Source: Shewanella canadensis (GTDB lineage Bacteria; Pseudomonadota; Gammaproteobacteria; Enterobacterales; Shewanellaceae). Taken from it: 64,000 bases of DNA. The stretch lies in contig NZ_RXNU01000001.1 of assembly GCF_003966225.1 (NCBI RefSeq), positions 558,001-622,000 on the forward strand, in the 5' to 3' direction. Made by a program: the position numbers and the translations under genes. Positions 56,648 through 64,000 of this stretch are shown in pieces (positions within the stretch are counted from its first letter, which is position 1; each line of letters begins with the position of its first letter). The notes below the pieces were generated by a model. It was given only the letters and a program-made list of their open reading frames with translations, made no database searches and was not told the origin of the DNA.

Positions 56648-57079
56648 TTTCAGTTTCGATAAATACAGCCTCTATTTTTAACTGTCTGTGGTCAGGGATG
56701 AACGCAGCATTACAGAACCCCAATATACGACCTTTTTACTCAGCCGTTAAAACTCTTCCTTGGTTTAGATGCTTTGGTTTACATGAGATTTCAGGAATTC
56801 ACCTTAGAGCATCTTCAGGTAACTAAACAGTTTGCTGCTTTTTGAGCCTTAGTTGGTCAATGCTTCTCTTATGCAAGCAAATAATGACAGACAGGAATGA
56901 AATATGGAATGCAGATTATAAAACCTTGTGAATTATAACTCTAATTATCAATCTGTTACCAAGTAATTTTGTTGATTATACATATCTTGATTGCATTGTG
57001 ACCCAATACTGGATAAATTGAACTTAGTAGCGCTGTTGAGAGACCTTTGTTTAAACGTAGCCGGAGTAGATGAATTACT
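56648..57079. other. Intergenic region before aroG
   Basis: About 430 AT-rich bases with no gene, terminator or clear TyrR-type box. It should hold the aroG promoter. Confidence 0.4.
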
Positions 57080-58138
57080 ATGTATTACCAAAATGATGAT
57101 GTTCGAATTAATAAGATTAAAGAGTTGTTGCCACCAGTCGCGATCCTTGAGCGATTTCCGGTGACAGAGAACGCATCGGCTACGGTTTTTAATGCGCGAG
57201 AGAGCATACATCAGATCTTGAGAAAAAAAGATGATCGCCTTTTAGTTGTAGTTGGCCCATGTTCTATTCATGATCCTAAAGCCGCCCTGGAGTATGGTCA
57301 GAAACTCGTTAAATTGCGTGAACAATATAAAGACCAGCTAGAGATCGTTATGCGAGTTTATTTTGAAAAACCGCGTACTACAGTTGGCTGGAAGGGGCTG
57401 ATCAATGACCCTTACATGGATAGTAGCTTCAAGTTAAACGACGGCCTAAGAACTGCTCGTAAATTACTGCTGGATCTCAATGATATCGGTATTCCAACTG
57501 CCGGTGAGTTTCTCGATATGATCACGCCTCAATATGTCGCAGACCTGATGTGTTGGGGAGCGATTGGTGCAAGAACTACCGAGTCTCAGGTTCACCGCGA
57601 ACTGGCTTCAGGATTATCTTGTCCGGTCGGATTTAAGAATGGCACTGACGGTACAATTAAAGTAGCCATAGATGCCATCGGCGCAGCGAGTGCGCCGCAT
57701 CATTTCCTCTCGGTGACTAAGTATGGGCACTCCGCGATTGTTGAGACAAAGGGTAACCCTGATTGCCATATCATACTCCGTGGTGGTAAAGAGCCTAATT
57801 ACAGTGCCGAACATGTTGCTGAGATCAGTAGTCAGTTGGATAAGGCCGGCCTAGAGCTCAATGTGATGATCGACTTTAGTCATGCAAATAGCTCGAAGCA
57901 ATTCAAGCGTCAGGTGTTGGTTGGCGAAGATGTTGCGTCTCAGCTAGGAAGTGGTAACCATAGTGTTTTTGGTGTCATGATTGAAAGTAATTTAATCGAG
58001 GGGCGACAGGACTATATCGAAGGTCAGCCACTGTGTTATGGCCAGAGTATTACCGATGCATGTATTGGTTGGGATGATACTGAAAGTATCATGGAAACTC
58101 TCTCACAGAGCGTGAAGGCTCGCAGGTCGTCGAAATAA
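57080..58138 (+). CDS. aroG: 3-deoxy-7-phosphoheptulonate synthase, AroG type
   Basis: DAHP synthase condenses phosphoenolpyruvate and erythrose 4-phosphate, the first step of the shikimate pathway. The start MYYQNDDVRINKIKELLPPV closely follows E. coli AroG (MNYQNDDLRI...), and the motifs VGPCSIHDP, EKPRTTVGWKG, and MIDFSHANSSKQ with its metal ligands are conserved. 352 residues. The likeness to AroG suggests a phenylalanine-sensitive enzyme, but inhibitor specificity is not proven by sequence. It is monocistronic. Confidence 0.93.
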   Translation: MYYQNDDVRINKIKELLPPVAILERFPVTENASATVFNARESIHQILRKKDDRLLVVVGPCSIHDPKAALEYGQKLVKLREQYKDQLEIVMRVYFEKPRTTVGWKGLINDPYMDSSFKLNDGLRTARKLLLDLNDIGIPTAGEFLDMITPQYVADLMCWGAIGARTTESQVHRELASGLSCPVGFKNGTDGTIKVAIDAIGAASAPHHFLSVTKYGHSAIVETKGNPDCHIILRGGKEPNYSAEHVAEISSQLDKAGLELNVMIDFSHANSSKQFKRQVLVGEDVASQLGSGNHSVFGVMIESNLIEGRQDYIEGQPLCYGQSITDACIGWDDTESIMETLSQSVKARRSSK

Positions 58139-58152
58139 TACGACTCGAAAGT

Positions 58153-58181
58153 AAAAAAAGGAGGCTGAGGCCTCCTTTTTA
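58153..58181. terminator. Terminator of aroG
   Basis: AAAAAGGAGGC/GCCTCCTTTTT around TGAG, with T-runs on both strands. Confidence 0.88.
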
Positions 58182-58268
58182 GTCAAAAAATTCTCATTCC
58201 ACATAAAAACATGTACTATTAATTGGTTATAGACCTGAATTGTCTATAGTTTTAGTTGGATGAGTCTA

Positions 58269-58445
58269 TTAATCCTGATTGTGATTAACCAGATATTCAT
58301 TGGCTTTTGCAAGGCTGCCAAACGAAGCAATAAGGTTATTTTGGCCTTTTTGTTGAATATCATTATCGCCTGATTGGGTCATCATCCATATCCAAGTTTG
58401 GATGAGAGGCAGTGGTGGATATTGAGATTTTGATGAATCCAGCAT
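58269..58445 (-). CDS. Small uncharacterised protein (58 aa)
   Basis: A 58-codon frame, MLDSSKSQYPPLPLIQTWIW... to ...KANEYLVNHNQD, preceded by AAAGGA eight bases before the ATG. The middle has TWIWMMTQSGDNDIQQ and the end is helix-prone (NNLIASFGSLAKANEYL). No family was recognised. The strong ribosome site, full use of the frame and amino-acid composition suggest a real gene in an otherwise gene-free stretch. Confidence 0.55.
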   Translation of the reverse strand: MLDSSKSQYPPLPLIQTWIWMMTQSGDNDIQQKGQNNLIASFGSLAKANEYLVNHNQD

Positions 58446-58821
58446 GTATGTTTCCTTTAAATAGCTAATTAAGGGTGAGATTGGCTTCCCTTACCTTATT
58501 CGCCCGAATGATTTCTATACCTAAACGGTTTCATGATGAAGTCGGTATCAATATGCGACTTAGGTATAGATCAAAAGAATATCAAATTCTTTTCTTATGT
58601 ATAACAAGATTTGCTTTCATCTGGCATATTTACAAATAAAAAAGTATTTTCTAGTTCTTTTGTATACTGAAAAATGAAATTTTGTCAGTCTAAAGTGCCG
58701 CTTTGCTGTTGCGGAGATTTTCTTCGTCGTTATTTTTACCGGGTGCTCTTTAGCTTAATACCGACCGTTATAACAAGAACTATCACCTAGCATTGCCACT
58801 CTTTTACTAAATGGAACTTTC
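58446..58821. other. Intergenic region before the ABC exporter
   Basis: About 375 AT-rich bases between the small gene and the ABC exporter. I see promoter-like AT-rich stretches but no recognisable operator, RNA or repeat. Confidence 0.4.
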
Positions 58822-60594
58822 ATGCGCCCCTCTCTCTATTTTGATGGCCCTATAGATAAACTGAACTGGCAAGTCCTTAAGTTGCTCTGGCCGTATCTTT
58901 TCGAATTCAAATCGCGAGTGGGCTTAGCAATGCTATGCTTGATTATTGCCAAAATCGCCAGCGTTTCTTTGCCATTTGTATTGAAATCATTGGTCGATAC
59001 TTTAAGTACGGCCTCAACGGAGCAGATGATCAGCGTGCCGATATCTCTGGTTATCGCTTATGGTTCGTTACGATTACTTAATACCTTGATCTCTGAGGTT
59101 AGGGATACGCTTTTTGGCAGAGTAACCGAGCGTGCAATCAGGCGGTTAGGGTTATCCGTTTTTGAACACCTTCACCGATTGGATTTAGAGTTTCATCTGG
59201 AGCGAAGGACCGGTGGCTTATCCAGAGATATAGAGAGAGGAACCAGCGGCATTAATTTTTTGATGCGTTTTATGGTGTTCAATATCGTGCCAACAATTTT
59301 GGAGATAGCCTTGGTTGTTGGGATCCTGTTTTATAACTATGGAATTGGTTTCGCTGCGATAACGTTAACTTCGGTGGCAGCATATGGGCTATTTTCCATT
59401 TTTGCGACTGAGTGGAGAACAGAGTTTGTTCGTGAAGCCGCCAGGGCTGATTCTCTATCCAACTCTCGTGCGATCGATAGTCTGCTTAATTATGAGACGG
59501 TAAAATATTTTAATAATGAAACCTATGAAGCTCATCGCTACGATTGCGCCTTGGCCGATTGGGAAGATGCAAAGCGGAAAAACCGCCTCTCTCTTTTTGC
59601 ACTTAATGCCGGGCAAGCGTTAATCATCTCTGTTGCTATGACCTTAATGTTAGCGCTCGCAGCTTACCATGTTGTTGAAAACACGATGACCATAGGTGAT
59701 TTCGTACTGGTTAATGCGTTTATGATGCAGCTTTTTATTCCACTTAATTTCTTAGGTTTTGTCTATCGTGAAATACGGGGGGCACTGGCTAATATTGAGA
59801 GGATGTTTGGTCTGTTGGATCGCGTACCTCTTATTGAGGATAAAGCCGATGCTAAAGATATTAAGCTTTCGCGTGGAGAACTGAAGTTTGACAAGGTGAG
59901 TTTTAGTTACGATACCCGGCCTATTTTGAATAGTGTCAGCTTTACTGTCTTGCCAGGGCAGAAGATTGCAATCGTGGGTGATAGTGGTGCTGGAAAGTCG
60001 ACCATAGTTAAACTACTTTTTCGTTTTTATGAGGTGTCATCGGGGAGTATCTCTCTGGACGGCATAAAAATTGATGAATTAACCCAGGACGCGTTACGGC
60101 AAGCAATCGCTATTGTGCCGCAAGACACGGTTTTATTTAATGACTCCCTGTTAGAAAACGTTCGCTACGGTAGACCCGATGCGAGTGATGAGGAGATCGC
60201 TGCGGCGGTTAAGATGGCTCACCTTTCTCATTTTATTGAGGCTCTGCCCGATGGATGGCATACAAAGGTGGGTGAAAGAGGCTTAAAGTTATCAGGCGGA
60301 GAGAAACAGCGTGTTGCTATTGCCAGGGCCATACTCAAGGGCTCTCCTCTGCTGGTATTTGATGAGGCAACGTCTTCTCTGGATAGCCATTCTGAACAGG
60401 CAATATTAAATGCCTTGAAAGAGGTGGCAAAAGGCCATACTAGTTTGGTTATAGCCCATCGTCTGTCTACTATTGTCGATGCAGATCAAATTGTGGTGTT
60501 GAGTAAAGGCAAGGTCGTTGAAACCGGTGATCACCTATCCCTGTTAGCCAAGAATGGTTTGTATGCGAAACTGTGGAATATTCAAAATCAATGA
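58822..60594 (+). CDS. Atm1-type ABC exporter (fused permease and ATPase)
   Basis: 590 residues; six membrane segments (about 30-300), then an ABC ATPase with Walker A GDSGAGKST, signature LSGGEKQR, Walker B LLVFDEATSSLD and the H-loop IAHRLST. The sequence around NYETVKYFNNETYEAHRYD places it in the Atm1/HMT1 (ABCB7-like) group, which export glutathione-linked compounds or heavy metals and, in mitochondria, a sulfur intermediate. It stands alone; substrate not determined. Confidence 0.9.
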   Translation: MRPSLYFDGPIDKLNWQVLKLLWPYLFEFKSRVGLAMLCLIIAKIASVSLPFVLKSLVDTLSTASTEQMISVPISLVIAYGSLRLLNTLISEVRDTLFGRVTERAIRRLGLSVFEHLHRLDLEFHLERRTGGLSRDIERGTSGINFLMRFMVFNIVPTILEIALVVGILFYNYGIGFAAITLTSVAAYGLFSIFATEWRTEFVREAARADSLSNSRAIDSLLNYETVKYFNNETYEAHRYDCALADWEDAKRKNRLSLFALNAGQALIISVAMTLMLALAAYHVVENTMTIGDFVLVNAFMMQLFIPLNFLGFVYREIRGALANIERMFGLLDRVPLIEDKADAKDIKLSRGELKFDKVSFSYDTRPILNSVSFTVLPGQKIAIVGDSGAGKSTIVKLLFRFYEVSSGSISLDGIKIDELTQDALRQAIAIVPQDTVLFNDSLLENVRYGRPDASDEEIAAAVKMAHLSHFIEALPDGWHTKVGERGLKLSGGEKQRVAIARAILKGSPLLVFDEATSSLDSHSEQAILNALKEVAKGHTSLVIAHRLSTIVDADQIVVLSKGKVVETGDHLSLLAKNGLYAKLWNIQNQ

Positions 60595-60615
60595 TTAGTT
60601 ATTTTTTAACCATAG

Positions 60616-60899
60616 TATACCAATCCGTATTGATATTTGCTCATTCAGCGGCAATTCAAAGTTCTGTAGGTAAGGAAGGTACTTGAAGCTAATAGTTATT
60701 CTATATCGAAAGTGCCAGACGTAGCATAAAGGACTTTGCCTATTTGTTTTTAACATCAGCGCACTTTGTGAGTCTCTCAGTTTTCCCACTTCTGTGTTGC
60801 GTTATTTTCTAAGGGAATAGCCATTAGTTCAACAACGCGCCTTAAATTGAAACATCTGAGAGGCTCTGAATTGAGCACTCTTCAATGCGGATTGGTATA
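60616..60899. mobile_element. MITE-like palindromic element
   Basis: Perfect 12-base terminal inverted repeats, TATACCAATCCG and CGGATTGGTATA, continue as an imperfect match of about 33 bases (ATTGA...GCTCA.TTCAG on each side). The 284-base element encodes nothing convincing. The ends begin and finish with TA. It resembles the Shewanella-type repeats elsewhere in this window and could be mobilised in trans. The flanks up to 60985 show no other feature. Confidence 0.6.
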
Positions 60900-60985
60900 A
60901 GTCGCCTAATAGTTCAGCATAGGTTCAGCTTACGTTTGTATACTCATAAGTATTAACCAATAACGACTATGGCGAGATAATAGCG

Positions 60986-61249
60986 ATGAAGAATATTCCT
61001 TTACAGGTCAACATTGAAGGTCAGGCGAGCAGCGTAGACACGGATTGGTTAGCCATTATGGCAACCTTAAAGAAACGTGGTTTACAGCAGGATGAACTGA
61101 TGGGGGTATACCTCGAATTAACATCCGGAATGAGAGTCACGACACGCGGTCTCAGCTTAGCTAAAATCAATCCTAACCTGGAATTGCACGGTATCATTCG
61201 TGAAACAAAGTTTTCGGCAAACGATTATGCCAGTATGATGAGGGCGTAA
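60986..61249 (+). CDS. Uncharacterised small protein (87 aa)
   Basis: 87 residues, soluble, no cysteine and no signal peptide, beginning MKNIPLQVNIEGQASSVDTD. No known family was recognised. The ATG follows GGCGAGATAATAGCG, a weak ribosome site. It stands alone and downstream of the MITE-like element. Confidence 0.6.
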   Translation: MKNIPLQVNIEGQASSVDTDWLAIMATLKKRGLQQDELMGVYLELTSGMRVTTRGLSLAKINPNLELHGIIRETKFSANDYASMMRA

Positions 61250-61353
61250 CCCCTATTCATCGCTAAGCCTGATGAGATGTTATTGTAGTGCTGATGTTGA
61301 TATCAAGGTTAGCACTTTGATTTTTGTGGAATGCCTTTATTTATCTTAAGCAG

Positions 61354-61560
61354 CTATTTAGATCGCCAACCGTCGCAAGAAAAGTGTAATTTAGCCGGCT
61401 CTTCGTCTAACCGATGAAGCCTGATTATCTTGCCCTGCCTGAAGCAAACCGTCTCTCCTTCGATAACAGTTAGACGTTCGCAGTTTTGACAACTTAGAGA
61501 ACGCTTCTTTGTTGATGGTATCTGGCTTACATATCCTAAACCCAATTCAAACTCCTCCAT
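61354..61560 (-). CDS. Small cysteine-containing protein (68 aa)
   Basis: 68 residues with CQNC (about 24-27), C39 and C62 (approximate), a possible zinc-binding set, in a basic protein. AGGAG lies eight bases before the ATG. No family was recognised. It is flanked by unrelated genes; 61561-61780 holds only its upstream region. Confidence 0.6.
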   Translation of the reverse strand: MEEFELGLGYVSQIPSTKKRSLSCQNCERLTVIEGETVCFRQGKIIRLHRLDEEPAKLHFSCDGWRSK

Positions 61561-61780
61561 GTGCTTTCTCCTAACTGAATTCGTCAGTTACCCGCATCAA
61601 CGGATTCTGAAGCATAAAGCTCGGCGCGTCTAGCATGAATTCGTTTTATATTTCTTGATCTATCTCTTGTTTGGTCGTGTTTGCTCGTTTATTTTATTAA
61701 GTGAATATTATTTAGACTCTTACACCTAAGCTATATGCCTGTTAACCATGTCTGGTTCAAACTCACTTTTCCGGCTATTC

Positions 61781-62323
61781 CTATTGTTGGCCATAAGAAG
61801 CATGTGATAACTCCACTTTATTGGTTTCTGACATCGAAAGAATGTACATATTCGAATATTCATCCTCATCGATAGAATCGATTTCTGGCCCGCCCAGAGC
61901 AGAGATAATTAATGGGAGCGTATTTGAATGACCTGCAACCAATACGTTACCCGCTTGGGCCTGAATTGTTTTTACGGTTGCGTCTATATGTGCCGTTATC
62001 CCGGAGTTAATATCAATAATTGTCACAGGTAATTTCCTCTGTTCACTCATTGGATGAAGCGTTTCCTGTGTGCGCTTAAACGGCGTGGCGATCAAGCCAC
62101 TGAGCCGCGTCTTCTCGAGAGTGGAAAGTAAAGATTTTGCCCTTAACTCGCCTTTTGGGCTAAGACTCGGATCTTTGGAGGTCGATGCTGATTTCTCAGC
62201 ATGTCTGACTAAAACGATGATTTTATCAGCCGTTGACGATATAGAGTCTTGAATTTCTTTAGCGTATAACCCGTTAGGGATCAGCGTAATAAGGCCGAGG
62301 CACAGAATTAACAGTCTCATCAT
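61781..62323 (-). CDS. Secreted histidine-phosphatase family protein
   Basis: 180 residues with a signal peptide (about 21 residues, ending LYA), the RHAE motif with the catalytic His41, and a second His in VAGHSNT. The family includes SixA and phosphoglycerate mutase-like phosphatases. Because it is exported, a periplasmic phosphatase role is likelier than SixA-type phosphohistidine signalling. The substrate is unknown. Confidence 0.85.
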   Translation of the reverse strand: MMRLLILCLGLITLIPNGLYAKEIQDSISSTADKIIVLVRHAEKSASTSKDPSLSPKGELRAKSLLSTLEKTRLSGLIATPFKRTQETLHPMSEQRKLPVTIIDINSGITAHIDATVKTIQAQAGNVLVAGHSNTLPLIISALGGPEIDSIDEDEYSNMYILSMSETNKVELSHASYGQQ

Positions 62324-62462
62324 GTTGCTCTTCTTATGTGAGGGGGCTTGTAACGATAGCTAATCGTAGCTCAATAAAACAGAAATTATTATGATTAAAC
62401 ACTAAAGTAGATTAAAAAATAGCCGATAATAGTTAAGTGGAAATATCTTTTGAGAGGCTGTA

Positions 62463-63047
62463 ATGGAAATTCGTAATCATGGCGCAGAGGTGTCACAAGT
62501 AGCTCGCAGTAAAACCGATTCGGCAGAGAATCATGGTAAAACCGTGTCTGAAGTTGCCAGAGATAAAACAGCTTATTCGACAAGTAAACAACTGATGAAC
62601 ACGGCTATCATTTCGGCTCAGCAGGAAGTCAATCTAAGTTCCGGCGATGAACCTATGATGCTGTTATATCGTGCGGCCATCGAAGCCATCAACGAAGAGT
62701 TAGCGCCCACTATGGGAGAGAATGCGCTTCAGAATGCTTATGACAGTGGTGTTGATACTTCGCCGGAAGCGACAGCTGATAGAATTGTTGGGTTCGCGAC
62801 TCAATTTTTTACTCTTCATCAGGAACAAAACTCCAATATGGATTTCGATGAACAGCTCAATTCTTTTATGGATATTATCGGCGGAGCTATCGATCAGGGG
62901 TTCAGTGAAGCCAAAGATATTCTGACGAGTCTGCAAGTTCTTGAAGGAGATATAGAGTCCGGTGTTGAACAAACTTACTCCTTGGTTCAAGAGGGCTTGG
63001 CGGCATTTAGAGACAGTTTTAGTCGTGGTGATGAGACCGAAATATAA
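62463..63047 (+). CDS. DUF5610-like protein
   Basis: 194 residues, hydrophilic and helical, with no signal peptide or membrane segment. The region LLYRAAIEAINEELAPTMGENALQNAYDSGVD and ATADRIVGFATQFFTLH fits DUF5610 (both partly quoted). The function is unknown. It has its own terminator. Confidence 0.72.
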   Translation: MEIRNHGAEVSQVARSKTDSAENHGKTVSEVARDKTAYSTSKQLMNTAIISAQQEVNLSSGDEPMMLLYRAAIEAINEELAPTMGENALQNAYDSGVDTSPEATADRIVGFATQFFTLHQEQNSNMDFDEQLNSFMDIIGGAIDQGFSEAKDILTSLQVLEGDIESGVEQTYSLVQEGLAAFRDSFSRGDETEI

Positions 63048-63067
63048 CCCTGTGAACATCTTATTCT

Positions 63068-63090
63068 AAGCCTCATTTGAGGCTTTTTTT
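63068..63090 (+). terminator. Terminator after the DUF5610-like gene
   Basis: AAGCCTCA/TGAGGCTT with a T-run. Confidence 0.82.
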
Positions 63091-63164
63091 ATCTCTTTTA
63101 TTAGCCACAATTTGCCGTTTATGTTAAAGATAAATCATATAAGATTTGTGAATGGGAGCTTTGA

Positions 63165-63914
63165 ATGTGGATTGAGGGTGAAATCATTGAACGAATCGAT
63201 TGGAATGACAAGCTGTTTTCATTAAAAATTAAAGCCGATATTGAGCCTTTTATTGCGGGTCAATTTATTAAGCTAAGCCAGATCATCGATGAAAAAAGAA
63301 TTGGTAGGGCCTATTCTATTGTTAATGCGCCTGACAGTGATTTTATTGAGGTGCTTGCAGTTTCGGTTGCCGATGGGCAACTATCTCCCAATCTGCAAAA
63401 ACTTAACGTCGGCGATGTTATAGATGTGTCGACAAAAGCCACAGGGTTTATGACCTTAGATGAGATACCCGTCTCCTCTTCAGAGGAAAAGCAGCTCTGG
63501 TTAATGGCAACCGGCACCGCAGTTGGCCCCTTTATTTCAATGCTAGACACCCTCGAACCTTGGTCGAGATTCGAAAAGGTTATTTTAGTGTACGGTGTCA
63601 GAGAGGCAAAAGATTTAGCTTATCTTGATAAGTTAGAGCAGATGAAGCTGCAATACCCTGAGCAATTCAAGTTGGTGCTCTCCGTCACGCGCGAGAACTA
63701 TCCTGGTTCGATGAGCTGCCGAATTCCGGCAGGTTTACAATCCGGAGAAATTGAAGGAAATGTCGGCATTAGTATTAGCCCGGAAAAATCTCAAGTCATG
63801 CTGTGCGGTAACCCTGAGATGATCCGCGATGCGAATAATATCCTTTTAGAGAGGGGGCTAACTAAGAATCTTCGTCGTGCACCTGGTCAAATAACTCAGG
63901 AGAAATACTGGTAA
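63165..63914 (+). CDS. fpr: Ferredoxin/flavodoxin-NADP reductase
   Basis: 249 residues; FAD-binding RAYS motif (48-51) and the NADP-binding region TGTAVGPFISML, ending in EKYW as in bacterial subclass enzymes. It moves electrons between NADPH and ferredoxin or flavodoxin, often in oxidative stress and Fe-S or radical enzyme activation. No SoxS-type site was recognised. Monocistronic by spacing. Confidence 0.92.
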   Translation: MWIEGEIIERIDWNDKLFSLKIKADIEPFIAGQFIKLSQIIDEKRIGRAYSIVNAPDSDFIEVLAVSVADGQLSPNLQKLNVGDVIDVSTKATGFMTLDEIPVSSSEEKQLWLMATGTAVGPFISMLDTLEPWSRFEKVILVYGVREAKDLAYLDKLEQMKLQYPEQFKLVLSVTRENYPGSMSCRIPAGLQSGEIEGNVGISISPEKSQVMLCGNPEMIRDANNILLERGLTKNLRRAPGQITQEKYW

Positions 63915-63982
63915 GCGACAGCTTGAGTGCTTTTCAGCATGATCATTTTTACTTGCAACTCTCGGCTCAAAGGATTGATTAA

Positions 63983-64000
63983 ATGAAACTCTTCTATTCA
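63983..64000 (+). CDS. Start of a gene cut by the window edge
   Basis: ATG after AGGA (nine bases upstream) opens MKLFYS before the window ends. The first residues recall glutathione S-transferases (E. coli GstA starts MKLFY), but six codons are too few to name it. Confidence 0.35.

Overview
The window reads as a chromosomal segment of a marine Shewanella (Gammaproteobacteria). The evidence is the gene order xerD-dsbC-recJ, slyX-fkpA, nrfA beside narQ-narP, a DcaP-type porin with a lactate permease and a Dld-II-type D-lactate dehydrogenase, and several families of short palindromic repeats of the kind found in Shewanella. No rRNA, tRNA, CRISPR array, IS transposase or prophage was seen. The species cannot be fixed from this sequence alone.

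Layout. 0-7 kb: brnQ, xerD, dsbC, recJ, then a small unknown gene divergent from a LysR regulator. 7-10.5 kb: an accessory island of four unrelated small orphan genes on one strand, separated by attC-like imperfect palindromes. This looks like a cluster of integron cassettes without an integrase (CALIN), bracketed by two inverted copies of a short palindromic repeat. 10.5-15.7 kb: rpiA, an HD-GYP protein with a zinc ribbon, a DUF808 membrane protein, and a LysR/CidA/CidB set. 15.7-25 kb: a lactate-use block of porin, two-component system, lctP and a D-lactate dehydrogenase. The porin and lctP are each preceded by a paralogous leader of about 400 bp that carries an FNR-like box, phased direct repeats and a covarying hairpin. 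25-36.7 kb: a Tat-exported PhoD-like lipoprotein, a phosphoribosyltransferase, an M1 aminopeptidase lipoprotein, an operon of peptide deformylase, COG3014 lipoprotein and LpoB-like lipoprotein, then slyX, a WD40 lipoprotein and fkpA.

36.7-46.5 kb: ugd faces a complete arnBCADTEF operon. Together they make and transfer 4-amino-4-deoxy-L-arabinose to lipid A. 47-56.7 kb: a WbuC-type cupin, a YacL-family protein, narQ-narP divergent from nrfA (whose promoter shows a NarL/NarP 7-2-7 site and a CRP-like site), an isochorismatase-family hydrolase, and glnK-amtB behind a perfect NtrC palindrome and a sigma-54-like promoter. 57-64 kb: an AroG-type DAHP synthase, a 58-residue small gene, an Atm1-type ABC exporter, a MITE-like element, several small unknown genes, a secreted histidine phosphatase, a DUF5610 protein, a ferredoxin-NADP reductase, and the first codons of another gene.

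Most of the window is ordinary core genome. The parts most worth a second look are the cassette array at 7.5-10.1 kb and the twin leaders of the lactate/porin block.
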